The position numbers and the translations under genes are program-made. Under the pieces are notes generated by a model. That model saw only the letters and a list, made by a program, of their open reading frames with translations, was not told the DNA's origin and did not search any database. Positions 16,065 to 24,958 of a stretch of DNA of 46,708 nucleotides are shown piece by piece (the stretch's first letter is position 1; every line of letters starts with the position of its first letter). The stretch is from Desulfobacteraceae bacterium (GTDB lineage: Bacteria; Desulfobacterota; Desulfobulbia; Desulfobulbales; Desulfobulbaceae): assembly GCA_011372855.1 (NCBI GenBank), contig DSAE01000113.1:1-46708 (forward strand), given 5' to 3'.

Positions 16065-18239
16065 ATGCGATTTCAATGGCACATGGAAATGGATTCAACG
16101 AAATACAGATATCTGTTTTATCTGATGATCCTCGTCCTGGTGGGAAATCTCAGCTCCCTGACGGGCCTGATTCTCCGTCCGGATATCCACTATTTTGCCG
16201 TGGAGCATTTCATTGTCGGCGGCACCACCTGTTTCTTCATCCTCGCTCTTTTCATCGTCATCGAGTTCTTTCTGCGCAGAAATCAGGAAGTCAAGGTTGA
16301 AAAAAAGATCACCCACGAGAAGGTCTTTGGTTACGGCTGGCAATTGGCCGGCATCTGGACAATTATTGTCTTTGCCTCCCTGGCGTGGAATATCACCCTG
16401 CACAAACAGAGGACGACCAAGATCGCCTTGACCCAGGCCTCAACGGTCTTCGACGAAAGCATGATCTTGTATGAATGGGCCAAAAACCATCGCGGCATTT
16501 TCGTGCCGGTGAGCGAACACACACGCCCGAGCCCCTATCTGGAGGACAAAGCCGACCACCGGGGCACAACGGACTCCGGCAGATCCCTGACCCTGGTCAC
16601 GCCCGAGCAGTTGATCCGCAAGGTCTATTTCAAAAGCTCCAACGGCATCAACCCGTACATCCACATGACAAGCCTCGAACCCCTGCGTCCGGAGAATGCT
16701 CCCGATCCATGGGAAGCAACCGCCCTGCAAACCTTTGCCGAAGGCAATGACGAACTGCATTCCGTCGAGGAGATTTTCGGAAAAAAATACCTGCGCCTCA
16801 TGCGTCCCATTCCGGCCGAGCAGGGCTGTCTGGAGTGCCACCCCGCTCCCTCGGGTTCACAGAATACGCCCATCAGGGGCGGAATCAGCGTTTCCATACC
16901 CCTGGCGCCGCTCTTTGCCATGACCAAAATGGACATCTTCACCTTCTGCATGGCCCATGGAACTCTCCTGCTCCTCGGCCTCATGGGGACCTTTCTCGGC
17001 GTCACCCGGCTGTCGGAATCCATTCGCGAGCGGGAGCAGGCCGAGTTCACGGTGCGGTCCATCATCGAAAACATGTTCGAAGGAGTTATTACCTTGAACG
17101 AAAGATGGCGGATCGAGTCGTGCAACCCCGCCGCATCAAGAATGTTCGGATATTCCAGGGTAGAGATGCTGGGCAGGCGGATCGGCACCCTGGTGAAAAC
17201 CCTGCCAGATGATCAGCAAACGGAAAATCTCGAACAGGTCGACGGTCCTCTGCTCATCAAAGCCATGGGTTCGCCCATCGAGCTGACGGGGGAAAGAAAG
17301 GACGGAACCCTTTTCGCCCTGGAGATTTCCTTGAGCGAAATGTACCGCGGGCCCCAGCATCTCTTTATCGCCATGGTCAGGGACATTACCGAACGCAATC
17401 TGGCCAACCAGGCCCTGCTGGAAAGCCAGGCCCGGATCATCAAGCAGGAGAAACTCGCCTCCCTGGGCACCATGGTCGCGGGCATCGCCCATGAAATCAA
17501 CAACCCCTCCCAGGCCATCAGCTTTTCCATGGACGGGTTGAAGATGAATATTGAATACGTGAAGAAGCTGATCATGGAGCTGAACCGATACATGTCCGTC
17601 GAACCGCCCCGGCTGGAGGAGGAAAGAGAACGTATCCGGCGGGTGATGGAGGAGGCCGACATGGATCTGGTCCTCGAGTCCATCGATGATATCGCCAGCC
17701 GCAACATCAAATCCGTGGAACGGATCGACCACATCGTCAAAAGCACCAAACGCATGACCCACAGCGATGAGGTTTTCAGCCCCTGCGATCTGAATACCAT
17801 CGTCAACGATGCCGTGGTCCTCACCCATAACCAGGTCAAATACGACCTCGAAGTCGTCCTGGATCTTGTCCCTCACCTGCCCCGCTTCCAGGGTCTGCCC
17901 CAGGAAATGGGTCAGGTGTTCATCAATCTCATCATGAATGCCCGGGACGCCATACGGGAAAAGGGATTGTCGCGGAAGGACGGCCGGATCAAGATAACCA
18001 CTTCGTATAACGGGAAGAGAAAGTGTCTCGAGGCACGCTTCGAGGATAACGGCACCGGCATCAAAAAAGAAATCATCGACCGGATTTTCGATCCGTTCTT
18101 CACCACCAAGGAAGTCGGCACCGGCACCGGCCTCGGGCTCAATCTGTGCCACCGGATCGTTGACACCCATGGCGGGGAGATTTTTGTGGAAAGTGAAGAA
18201 GGGAAGGGCTCCTGTTTTACCGTGCGGCTCTTCCTGTAG
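16065..18239 (+). CDS. DUF3365 haem-c sensor histidine kinase with PAS domain
   Basis: A 724-residue hybrid-membrane sensor. Membrane helices lie near residues 14-37, 45-70, 90-110 and 290-312. The extracytoplasmic part, about 113-285, resembles the DUF3365 (Tll0287-like) domain and carries one haem-c site, CLECH (255-259), after the segment RLMRPIPAEQG. A PAS domain follows (about 328-445, NMFEGVITLNERWRI to VRDITERN). The kinase core has His476 in IAHEINNPSQAI, an N box (NLIMNARDAI), DNGTGI and GTGTGLGLNLC. It probably senses redox state, NO or a ligand through haem. GAGGGGC precedes the ATG. No response regulator adjoins it. Confidence 0.88.
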   Translation: MRFQWHMEMDSTKYRYLFYLMILVLVGNLSSLTGLILRPDIHYFAVEHFIVGGTTCFFILALFIVIEFFLRRNQEVKVEKKITHEKVFGYGWQLAGIWTIIVFASLAWNITLHKQRTTKIALTQASTVFDESMILYEWAKNHRGIFVPVSEHTRPSPYLEDKADHRGTTDSGRSLTLVTPEQLIRKVYFKSSNGINPYIHMTSLEPLRPENAPDPWEATALQTFAEGNDELHSVEEIFGKKYLRLMRPIPAEQGCLECHPAPSGSQNTPIRGGISVSIPLAPLFAMTKMDIFTFCMAHGTLLLLGLMGTFLGVTRLSESIREREQAEFTVRSIIENMFEGVITLNERWRIESCNPAASRMFGYSRVEMLGRRIGTLVKTLPDDQQTENLEQVDGPLLIKAMGSPIELTGERKDGTLFALEISLSEMYRGPQHLFIAMVRDITERNLANQALLESQARIIKQEKLASLGTMVAGIAHEINNPSQAISFSMDGLKMNIEYVKKLIMELNRYMSVEPPRLEEERERIRRVMEEADMDLVLESIDDIASRNIKSVERIDHIVKSTKRMTHSDEVFSPCDLNTIVNDAVVLTHNQVKYDLEVVLDLVPHLPRFQGLPQEMGQVFINLIMNARDAIREKGLSRKDGRIKITTSYNGKRKCLEARFEDNGTGIKKEIIDRIFDPFFTTKEVGTGTGLGLNLCHRIVDTHGGEIFVESEEGKGSCFTVRLFL

Positions 18240-18355
18240 CAGCCGGGACGGTTGACCGGAACGGGAACGCCCCGTCAGGCTGGATGCCAATGATTATATA
18301 ATTGAATTTCCAGTCATTCCCCTAACCGGCAGAACCATCTTCCGGTAGCAGGCCG

Positions 18356-19282
18356 TCATTCCAGGGCCAGCTCAATCAGCCTGTCGAGCAGGGCGGAAAA
18401 GCTCAGGCCGTATTCCCTGGCGGCCTGGGGCAGGAGACTTGTCGGAGTCATTCCGGGAATGGTGTTGGTTTCCAGCAGAAAAACCTCCTCTCCCCGGACA
18501 ATCATGTCGGTCCGGCTGTAGCCGCGGAGCTGCAGGGCCCAATGAGCGCGCAGGCCGTATTCCTGCGCTTTCTCCCTGAGCGGATCATCGACCGGGGCCG
18601 GGCAGATTTCCCGGGTGGCCCCGGGTTTGTATTTTGCCTCGTAATCAAAAAATTCATACTGCTCGCCGGGAATAATCTCGACCAGCGGCAGGGCGGCAAG
18701 ATCATCGTTGCCGATGACCCCCACGGTAATCTCCCGGCCGGCGATGAATTCCTCGACCATTACCGAGCTGTCGTGCTCAAACGCCCTGGCCAGGGCCGGG
18801 GCAAGACGGTCCGGCTCCCTGACAATGGACATGCCGATGCTCGATCCCTGCCGCACCGGCTTGACGACCAGGGGCAGATGCAGTCTGTCCAGGAGCCGCC
18901 CCGGCCCAGAGACATCCCCCGGCTCCGCCATTTCCCATGCCGCCACCGGCAGACCGTGCAGGCGATACATGGTCTTGGCCAGGTTTTTGTCCATGGCCAG
19001 GGCGCTGCCGAGCACCCCGGAGCCCTGGTAGGGGATCCCCAGCAGTTCGAGGAAACCCTGCACGGTTCCGTCTTCGCCATGGATTCCATGCAGCAGTATG
19101 AACGCCGCATCAATTTCGCCGGCATGGGCCGCCATCAGCGCCAGATCGGTGGCCGGGTCATAGCGCACGACCTCATATTTATCCGGATCGAGGGCTCTTT
19201 CCACTTCCCCGGCGCCCTTGAGCGAAACCTCCCTTTCACCCGATGTGCCGCCGGCAATCAATGCCAATCGCAATCTTCCCAT
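18356..19282 (-). CDS. ddl: D-alanine--D-alanine ligase
   Basis: Joins two D-alanines with ATP to make the terminal dipeptide of peptidoglycan precursors. At 308 residues it has the usual Ddl length. Motifs: AGGTSGEREVSL at the N-terminus, HGIHGEDGTVQG, the ATP-grasp core VVKPVRQGSSIGMSIV, and the C-terminal LLETNTIPGMTPTSLLPQ. The ATG at 19282 follows GAGGTG; an upstream TTG at 19300 is less likely. It stands alone rather than in the mur/fts cluster and is divergent from a GlcD-like gene, with a carboxypeptidase of the same pathway about 2.7 kb away. The ligand-specific residues look normal for D-Ala rather than D-lactate, but I cannot verify this. Confidence 0.93.
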   Translation of the reverse strand: MGRLRLALIAGGTSGEREVSLKGAGEVERALDPDKYEVVRYDPATDLALMAAHAGEIDAAFILLHGIHGEDGTVQGFLELLGIPYQGSGVLGSALAMDKNLAKTMYRLHGLPVAAWEMAEPGDVSGPGRLLDRLHLPLVVKPVRQGSSIGMSIVREPDRLAPALARAFEHDSSVMVEEFIAGREITVGVIGNDDLAALPLVEIIPGEQYEFFDYEAKYKPGATREICPAPVDDPLREKAQEYGLRAHWALQLRGYSRTDMIVRGEEVFLLETNTIPGMTPTSLLPQAAREYGLSFSALLDRLIELALE

Positions 19283-19449
19283 ATTCACCTCGCTCAACAA
19301 TTGTGCACAAAAAATCAGGCCGCCCTTGCAGGCGGTTATCCCAACCCGGAAAAACGACTCTTCCTATACACCATGTCGCGGTCCCGGACAATGACAACTA
19401 TTTTCTGAAAGTTCTGGTGAATCGGCTTCATATTCATTATTCTCCGCCC

Positions 19450-20829
19450 ATGCAACGCGCGATTATCAAGGAACTCGCAACCATCGTCGGCCGGGCCAAT
19501 CTCCTGACCGCACCGGAAGACCTGAGCTGTTACAGCTATGACGGCACGGGCCGCATTTTCCTGCCGGAAGCTGTCGCCCTGCCCGGAAGCGCCGGAGAGA
19601 TCGCCGCCATTCTCCGCCTCGCCAACCGCCACGGTTTTGCCGTCGTACCCCGGGGCGCGGGCACGGGCATGACCGGCGGCAGCCTGCCGACAGCCGGGGG
19701 CCTCGTCCTGGCGACCGCCAGAATGAACCGCATCCTGGAGATTGACCCTGAAAACATGATCGCCGTGGTCGAGCCCGGCGTCGTGACCGGTGACCTGCAG
19801 GCGGCCCTGAAAAAACACAACCTCATGTATCCGCCCGATCCGGCCAGCCTGAAATTCTGCACCATCGGCGGTAATGCCGCCGAATGCGCCGGCGGACCCA
19901 GCGCCGTCAAGTACGGCGTCACCCGTGATTATGTCATCGGTCTTGAAATAGTCCTCCCCACCGGCGAGATCATGCGCACCGGGGTCCGCACCGAAAAGGG
20001 CGTGGTCGGCTACGACCTGATCCGCCTCTTCGTCGGCTCCGAGGGAACGCTGGGCATATTCACCCGGCTGGTTCTCCGGACCCTTCCCCTGCCCGAGCGC
20101 AAGGAGACCTACCTGCTCATCTTCGACTCCCTTGACCGGGCAACCGGGCTGGTGGCCGGCATCCTTGCCGCCGGCATCAGGCCCTGCACCCTGGAATACA
20201 TGGACCGGACCGCCATCCGGGTGGTCCGGGACCACATCCCCCTCCCCCTGCCACAGGAGACCGAGGCCCTGCTGCTGGTGGAGATCGACGGCAGCGGGGT
20301 TGAAGTGGCCGGCCAGCAGGACCTGCTTGTCCGGTATCTGCGCGAGCGGAATGTTGACTTCCGGCATGCGGCCGATGACCGGGAACGCGCTGAAATCTGG
20401 CTGGCGCGCCGCTCCGTTTCCCCGGCCACCTTTTCCTTAAAGCCGGATAAAATAAGCGAAGACGTGGTTGTACCGCGCTCCCGGATACCGGACCTTGTCC
20501 GTTTTACCGAAGGACTGGCCGCGGGCCTGAACCTCACCATCCTCACCTTCGGCCATGCCGGCGACGGCAATATTCATGTCAACATCATGCTTGACCGGAC
20601 AGACCAAAGGGAAGCGGAGAGAGGAGCCGCCGCCAGGGCGGAACTTTTTCAATTCGTTGTGGGCCTGGGCGGCAGCCTTTCCGGCGAACACGGCATCGGC
20701 CTCACCAAGGCGGAATTCGTCCCCCTGGAAATCGATGCCAACGCCCTGAAGGTCATGAAAAACATCAAACGGATGCTTGACCCCAACAATATCCTCAACC
20801 CCGGCAAGATCTTTCCCGGCGGCGGCTGA
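19450..20829 (+). CDS. FAD-linked oxidase, GlcD-like (glycolate/D-lactate dehydrogenase subunit)
   Basis: A 459-residue FAD-binding oxidoreductase of the GlcD/vanillyl-alcohol-oxidase group, probably oxidising a 2-hydroxy acid such as glycolate or D-lactate. The PCMH-type FAD domain shows VVPRGAGTGMTGG, ENMIAVVEPGVVTGDLQ, and the IGGNAAECAGGPSAVKYG segment. The C-terminal cap has GHAGDGNIHVNIM and the final GEHGIGLTKAEF. The ATG at 19450 (MQRAI) fits homologue N-termini, though the ribosome site is weak and the frame is open further upstream. The usual partners glcE and glcF are not beside it, so its electron acceptor must be encoded elsewhere. Confidence 0.88.
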   Translation: MQRAIIKELATIVGRANLLTAPEDLSCYSYDGTGRIFLPEAVALPGSAGEIAAILRLANRHGFAVVPRGAGTGMTGGSLPTAGGLVLATARMNRILEIDPENMIAVVEPGVVTGDLQAALKKHNLMYPPDPASLKFCTIGGNAAECAGGPSAVKYGVTRDYVIGLEIVLPTGEIMRTGVRTEKGVVGYDLIRLFVGSEGTLGIFTRLVLRTLPLPERKETYLLIFDSLDRATGLVAGILAAGIRPCTLEYMDRTAIRVVRDHIPLPLPQETEALLLVEIDGSGVEVAGQQDLLVRYLRERNVDFRHAADDRERAEIWLARRSVSPATFSLKPDKISEDVVVPRSRIPDLVRFTEGLAAGLNLTILTFGHAGDGNIHVNIMLDRTDQREAERGAAARAELFQFVVGLGGSLSGEHGIGLTKAEFVPLEIDANALKVMKNIKRMLDPNNILNPGKIFPGGG

Positions 20830-20848
20830 GCCTCGGTTGTTAATCCCG

Positions 20849-20877
20849 TTGACATGGCAATTATTTTGGAATATAGT
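20849..20877 (+). promoter_or_regulatory. Promoter of rpsU
   Basis: A perfect -35 box TTGACA (20849-20854), a 17-base AT-rich spacer and TATAGT (20872-20877). It lies about 65 bases before the rpsU ATG and just after the glcD-like stop, so rpsU is transcribed independently. Confidence 0.85.
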
Positions 20878-20942
20878 AATTTTTTTAACTCTCCAAACAG
20901 ACGGGAAATCCCGTCCCCAGCAACACAAAGGATGTGATTTGT

Positions 20943-21137
20943 ATGATTGAGGTTGAAGTCAGAGGCGATGTTGAGTACGCGATCCGGCAGTTGAAGAAAA
21001 AACTGCAGATAGACGGAATCAAGCGCGAACTCAAGCGGCGTGAATTTTACGAGAAACCCAGCGTGAAAAAGCGCCGTAAAAGTGCCGAAGCCCTGCGCAA
21101 GTTGCGCAAGTACAACCGCATGAAAAGCAGGGTGTAG
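20943..21137 (+). CDS. rpsU: 30S ribosomal protein S21
   Basis: A 64-residue very basic protein with the full S21 signature: MIEVEVRGDVE, LKKKLQIDGI and KRREFYEKPSVKKRRK. S21 binds the small subunit near the 3' end of 16S rRNA and assists initiation on structured messages. The ATG at 20943 follows AAAGGA; a GTG nine bases earlier would add three non-family residues. A near-consensus promoter lies upstream and a strong hairpin follows. The xerD frame begins downstream, so there may be read-through between the two. Confidence 0.96.
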   Translation: MIEVEVRGDVEYAIRQLKKKLQIDGIKRELKRREFYEKPSVKKRRKSAEALRKLRKYNRMKSRV

Positions 21138-21143
21138 TCCGGC

Positions 21144-21172
21144 GGCGGGCCGGCGCCCCGCGCCGGCCCGCC
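21144..21172 (+). terminator. GC-rich hairpin after rpsU
   Basis: A perfect 12-base stem, GGCGGGCCGGCG with CGCCGGCCCGCC, around a five-base loop, beginning seven bases after the rpsU stop. No U-tract follows, so it may act as a pause, mRNA stabiliser or leaky terminator, letting some transcripts continue into xerD. Confidence 0.6.
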
Positions 21173-21212
21173 GTCCCTGTTCAGATCACCAACCCACCGG
21201 AGCCGCTCCACC

Positions 21213-22115
21213 CTGAAACAGCAGCAGCTTTCCGATTACCTGGACCCCTTTCTCCACTATCTCCTGGCCGAACGAAGGCTTTCCGGCAACACCGTCGCCT
21301 CGTACGGATCCGACCTCCGTTTTTTTCTTGACCGGATGCATGAACTGGGTGTCCGGCAGCCGGCCGGTGTCAGGAGTGAGCATATCCGCGACTTCTTCCT
21401 TCACAGCCACCGGCGCCGGATAGGTTCCCGGAGCAACGCCAGGCGGCTGGCAGCTCTCCGGGCATTTTTCGATTACCTCGCCGGCGGCGGCGCGATCACG
21501 GCCAACCCGGTTGTCGACATCGACCCCCCCAAATCAGGGTCCAGCCTGCCCAAGGCCCTCAACCGCGGCGACGTCGACCGGCTGCTCACCATTCCCCCGC
21601 AGAAGACACCGTTCATCCTGCGCGACTATGCCATGCTCTACATGTTGTACGCCACGGGTATGCGGGTTTCGGAACTGGTCCGGCTCCCGGTCAACAGCGT
21701 AAGCCTGACCGGCGGCCATGTACGGGTCCTCGGCAAGGGATCCAAGGAGCGTCTTGTGCCGTTCGGAGAAATTGCCGCCGAACGGTTGAGGGAATATCTT
21801 GAATCGGGCCGGCCGGGTTTGTTGAAAAAAAACTCAAGCCCGTATCTGTTTCTGAGCAATCGCGGCACCGCCATGACCAGAACGCGGTTCTGGCAGATCG
21901 TCAACGCCCTTGCCGCCAACGCCGGAATCCGCCGGCAAATCAGTCCGCACATGCTGCGCCACTCATTCGCCTCCCATCTGCTGGCCGGGGGGGCCGACCT
22001 CCGGGCCGTGCAGATGATGCTCGGCCATTCCGACATCGCCACGACACAGATCTACACCAAGGTGGAAGGCAGCCGCCTCAAGGCCACCCACCAGCGCTTT
22101 CATCCCAGGGGCTGA
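21213..22115 (+). CDS. xerD: Site-specific tyrosine recombinase XerD
   Basis: XerD works with XerC to resolve chromosome dimers at dif. The catalytic domain has the Arg in ATGMRVSEL, Lys in LGKGSKERLVP, His-x-x-Arg in SPHMLRHSFASHLL, GHSDIATTQ, and the nucleophile Tyr in TQIYTKV. An N-terminal SAM-like domain is fully encoded upstream of the first ATG (21336): KQQQLSDYLDPFLHYL and ERRLSGNTVASYGSDLRFF align with E. coli XerD. Between the rpsU stop at 21135 and 21336 the frame contains no ATG, GTG or TTG. A CTG at 21213 would give 300 residues, against 298 in E. coli. CGGAG lies upstream. Either a CTG start is used or translation begins otherwise. Confidence 0.9.
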   Translation: MKQQQLSDYLDPFLHYLLAERRLSGNTVASYGSDLRFFLDRMHELGVRQPAGVRSEHIRDFFLHSHRRRIGSRSNARRLAALRAFFDYLAGGGAITANPVVDIDPPKSGSSLPKALNRGDVDRLLTIPPQKTPFILRDYAMLYMLYATGMRVSELVRLPVNSVSLTGGHVRVLGKGSKERLVPFGEIAAERLREYLESGRPGLLKKNSSPYLFLSNRGTAMTRTRFWQIVNALAANAGIRRQISPHMLRHSFASHLLAGGADLRAVQMMLGHSDIATTQIYTKVEGSRLKATHQRFHPRG

Positions 22116-22149
22116 CACCTCTTTCCGGCCCCGTGAAAGGCCCCGTTTT

Positions 22150-24084
22150 TCAGATTTTTTTGACCGTCGACATGTATGTATAGTCCTTCAGGGCCTTTTC
22201 GTAGGCGTTCAACAGTTTTATCCCGGCGCTGGGCTTGATGACGTCCGCCTTGATGGCCTTGTCGACCTGCTTTTTCATGTCCTTGACCAACTGCTTTTGG
22301 TCGTACTGGTTCATCTCCAGCACTTCCTGGATGCTGCTGCCCTTGATCTTCTCCTCGATGTACCATCCCTGCTCCTCGTCGGGATCGAGATAGACATGGA
22401 CTTCGTTGATCCGCCCGAACAGGTTGTGCAGGTCGCCCATCACGTCCTGGTAGGCCCCGGTCATGAACATGCCGATGAAATAGGATTCGTCGGTGAGCGT
22501 ATGCAGCGGCAGGCTCTCCTTGACATCCTCAAGGTCTATGAATTTCGCCACTTTGCCGTCGGAGTCGCAGGTAATATCGACGATGGTCGCCTCGTGGGTC
22601 GGCTCCTCGGTGAGGCGATGGATGGGGACAATGGGAAAAAGCTGGCCCAGGGCCCAGTAGTCGGGCAGGGACTGGAAAACGGAAAAGTTGCAGATATACT
22701 GTTCCGCCAGCATGGTGCGCATCTCGGTGATTTCCTCTGGGATGTAGGGCTCATGCTGATACTTGGCGACGATTGCCGCCGCGATTTTCCAGAACAGGGT
22801 CTCCACCGCCGCCTTGCTTTCCAGGTCAAAGAGGCCGAGGAGAAACATCGACTGGGCCCGCTCCTGGATGGAGAGGAGATCGTGGTAGCACTCGGTCAGG
22901 GTCTCGCGGTTGAGCCGTTTCTCTATGTCCTGCATGCGCCTGACCAGCTTGTGGCTTTCCTTGTCTATTTTGGGCGCCGGGGCGTTCAGCTTTTCTATGG
23001 TTCCCAGGGCGTCCACCACGATCATCGAGTGATGCGCGACCAGGGCCCGGCCGCTTTCGCTGATGATATTCGGGTGGGGCACCTTCTCTTCATCGCACAC
23101 GTCCATGACCGAGGAGACAATGGCATTGGCGTATTCCTGCAGGCTGTAGTTGGTGGAAGAGGAAAACACGCTGGCGGACCCGTCATAGTCGACCCCCAGT
23201 CCACCGCCGACATCAAGATATTCCACCTGGCAGCCATACTGATACAGTTTGGCGTAATACCGGGCGCCCTCCCGCACCGCCCGGCTGATGTCGCGAATTT
23301 CAGGGATCTGGGAACCGATATGGAAATGGAGAACCTTGAAGGAGGATTCAAAACCGGATTCCCGGAGAAGGTTGACCGCCTCGATGATTTCGGCGGTGGT
23401 CAGACCGAATTTCGCCGAACTGCCGCCCGAAGCTCCCCACTGTCCCGAAGCTTTCGCGTTCAACCGGATCCGCATGCCGATCATGGGCTCAACCTCCATA
23501 GCCGCGGCCATTTCGATTATCTTGAGGATTTCCCCCATTTTCTCTGCGACCAGCACCACTTTTTTCCCCAGGCGCCGGCCATGCAGGGCGTGACGGATGA
23601 AATATTCGTCCTTATAGCCGTTGCAGATAACCAACGACTCGTAATTGGTGTGCATGGAGAGGACCGCCAGCAGTTCCGGTTTGCTGCCGGCTTCCAGGCC
23701 GAAATTATACGGTTCGCCGGCATCGATGATTTCCTCGACCACTTCGCGCAGCTGGTTGACCTTGACCGGAAAAACCCCGGAATACCTGCCCTTGAAGCCG
23801 AATTGGGCGGACGCCGCTATAAACGCCTCGTTCAGGCTGAAAACCCGGTGGCGCAGCAGATCCTGGAAACGGATCTGCAGGGGCAAACGCAGCCCCTCTT
23901 CCTGGGCCTCCCGGACTATATCGTAAATTCTGATGGACTGGCCCGCCTCCTTGAGGGGACTGGCGGTCATGTAGCCCTCGGCATCGATGTCGAAATAGCC
24001 GATGCCCCATCCTTCAATATTGTAGATGCTGTGGGCAAGATTCCTGCTTTTCTTGCGGCCGGCGGGCCCGGTCTTCCGTTTCAT
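22150..24084 (-). CDS. speA: Biosynthetic arginine decarboxylase
   Basis: PLP enzyme that decarboxylates arginine to agmatine, the first step of the agmatine route to putrescine. At 644 residues it matches SpeA length. The N-terminus carries IYNIEGWGIGYFDI, the PLP lysine lies in GVFPVKVNQ (Lys108), and the TIM-barrel domain shows LEAGSKPEL, FHIGSQIP and VGGGLGVDYDGS. The C-terminal acidic region includes CDSDGKVAKFID. It follows the agmatinase gene by 25 bases in the same operon, so both consecutive steps are made together. It converges on xerD, with 34 bases between stops. Confidence 0.96.
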   Translation of the reverse strand: MKRKTGPAGRKKSRNLAHSIYNIEGWGIGYFDIDAEGYMTASPLKEAGQSIRIYDIVREAQEEGLRLPLQIRFQDLLRHRVFSLNEAFIAASAQFGFKGRYSGVFPVKVNQLREVVEEIIDAGEPYNFGLEAGSKPELLAVLSMHTNYESLVICNGYKDEYFIRHALHGRRLGKKVVLVAEKMGEILKIIEMAAAMEVEPMIGMRIRLNAKASGQWGASGGSSAKFGLTTAEIIEAVNLLRESGFESSFKVLHFHIGSQIPEIRDISRAVREGARYYAKLYQYGCQVEYLDVGGGLGVDYDGSASVFSSSTNYSLQEYANAIVSSVMDVCDEEKVPHPNIISESGRALVAHHSMIVVDALGTIEKLNAPAPKIDKESHKLVRRMQDIEKRLNRETLTECYHDLLSIQERAQSMFLLGLFDLESKAAVETLFWKIAAAIVAKYQHEPYIPEEITEMRTMLAEQYICNFSVFQSLPDYWALGQLFPIVPIHRLTEEPTHEATIVDITCDSDGKVAKFIDLEDVKESLPLHTLTDESYFIGMFMTGAYQDVMGDLHNLFGRINEVHVYLDPDEEQGWYIEEKIKGSSIQEVLEMNQYDQKQLVKDMKKQVDKAIKADVIKPSAGIKLLNAYEKALKDYTYMSTVKKI

Positions 24085-24109
24085 GCTGTCTGCTCCTGAC
24101 GATTGACTG

Positions 24110-24958
24110 TTACTGCCCCAAAACCATGCTCAGGGTCCGATAGATCAACTTGGCGGCCAGAAAGTCCGGGGCCGGGTTGGATCGGTCGGGCAGCAGTTCG
24201 ACCACGTCCATGCCGATGATCGTTCTTTCGCCGGCCGCGCGCCGGATCAATCCGGTGAGGGTATACCAGTCCAGCCCCCCGGGTTCGGGAGTTCCGGTGG
24301 AGGGCATGACGGAAGGATCAAGCACGTCGAGATCAACGGTTATGTATACCGTATCCGTCAACAATTCCAGGGCCTCGGCGGCGGCGTTCATGCCGTATTT
24401 GTGCAGGTCGTGGGCAAACACGATGCGGTCCCGGTCTGCCGCGTCCCATTCGGCCTTGTCCATGCTGCGTATTCCCACCTGCACGATGCCGCATATCTCG
24501 CTGACCCTTGACATGACACAGGCATGATTGTACGGGCTGTCCTCGTATTCCGGCCGCAGGTCGCTGTGGGCATCGAACTGCAGCACACTCAGATTGCCGA
24601 ACTTTCTGGCGGCGGCGCGGACCAGGCCGACGCTGACCGAATGTTCGCCGCCAAGGCCGACGACAAATTTTCCGTTGCGGAAATGGTGCAGGGCCTGCTT
24701 CTCGACTTCATCAACCATGGCTGCCGGATCGGGCGGGCAGTCCACCGGCGGCAGGGTGCAGATTCCCGTGCGGTACACCTCGGACCCCGTCTCAATGTCA
24801 AACAGCTCCATGTTGGCCGAGGCGGCCAGCAGCGCCTGGGGACCCAGGTCAGCGCCCTTCCGCCAGGTGGAGGTTTTGTCGTACGGAATCGGCAGAATAA
24901 CGGTCCTTGCCTGCTCATAGCCTGTGTACGCCCCCGGTAGATCTGCAAACTTCATCAT
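24110..24958 (-). CDS. speB: Agmatinase (ureohydrolase family)
   Basis: Hydrolyses agmatine to putrescine and urea with a binuclear manganese centre in the cytoplasm. The 282-residue protein shows GGEHSVSVG, the metal-binding QFDAHSDLRPEY and NHACVMSRV, ITVDLDVLDPSVMPSTGTPEPGG, and MDVVELLP, all typical of the arginase/agmatinase superfamily. The ATG at 24958 follows AGGA at good spacing; the frame is open to 25126 but that part is unrelated. Its start overlaps the stop of a small zinc-ribbon gene (ATGA), and speA follows, so agmatinase is chosen over arginase or formimidoylglutamase. Confidence 0.94.
   Translation of the reverse strand: MMKFADLPGAYTGYEQARTVILPIPYDKTSTWRKGADLGPQALLAASANMELFDIETGSEVYRTGICTLPPVDCPPDPAAMVDEVEKQALHHFRNGKFVVGLGGEHSVSVGLVRAAARKFGNLSVLQFDAHSDLRPEYEDSPYNHACVMSRVSEICGIVQVGIRSMDKAEWDAADRDRIVFAHDLHKYGMNAAAEALELLTDTVYITVDLDVLDPSVMPSTGTPEPGGLDWYTLTGLIRRAAGERTIIGMDVVELLPDRSNPAPDFLAAKLIYRTLSMVLGQ

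Noticed and set aside
22116-22149. Possible bidirectional terminator between xerD and speA
   Set aside because: Only four- or five-base stems (GGCC, CTTTC/GAAAG) with poorly placed T-runs; too weak to report.
22297-24099. Plus-strand open frame of 600 residues opposite speA
   Set aside because: Entirely antisense to arginine decarboxylase, no ribosome site and no domain pattern.
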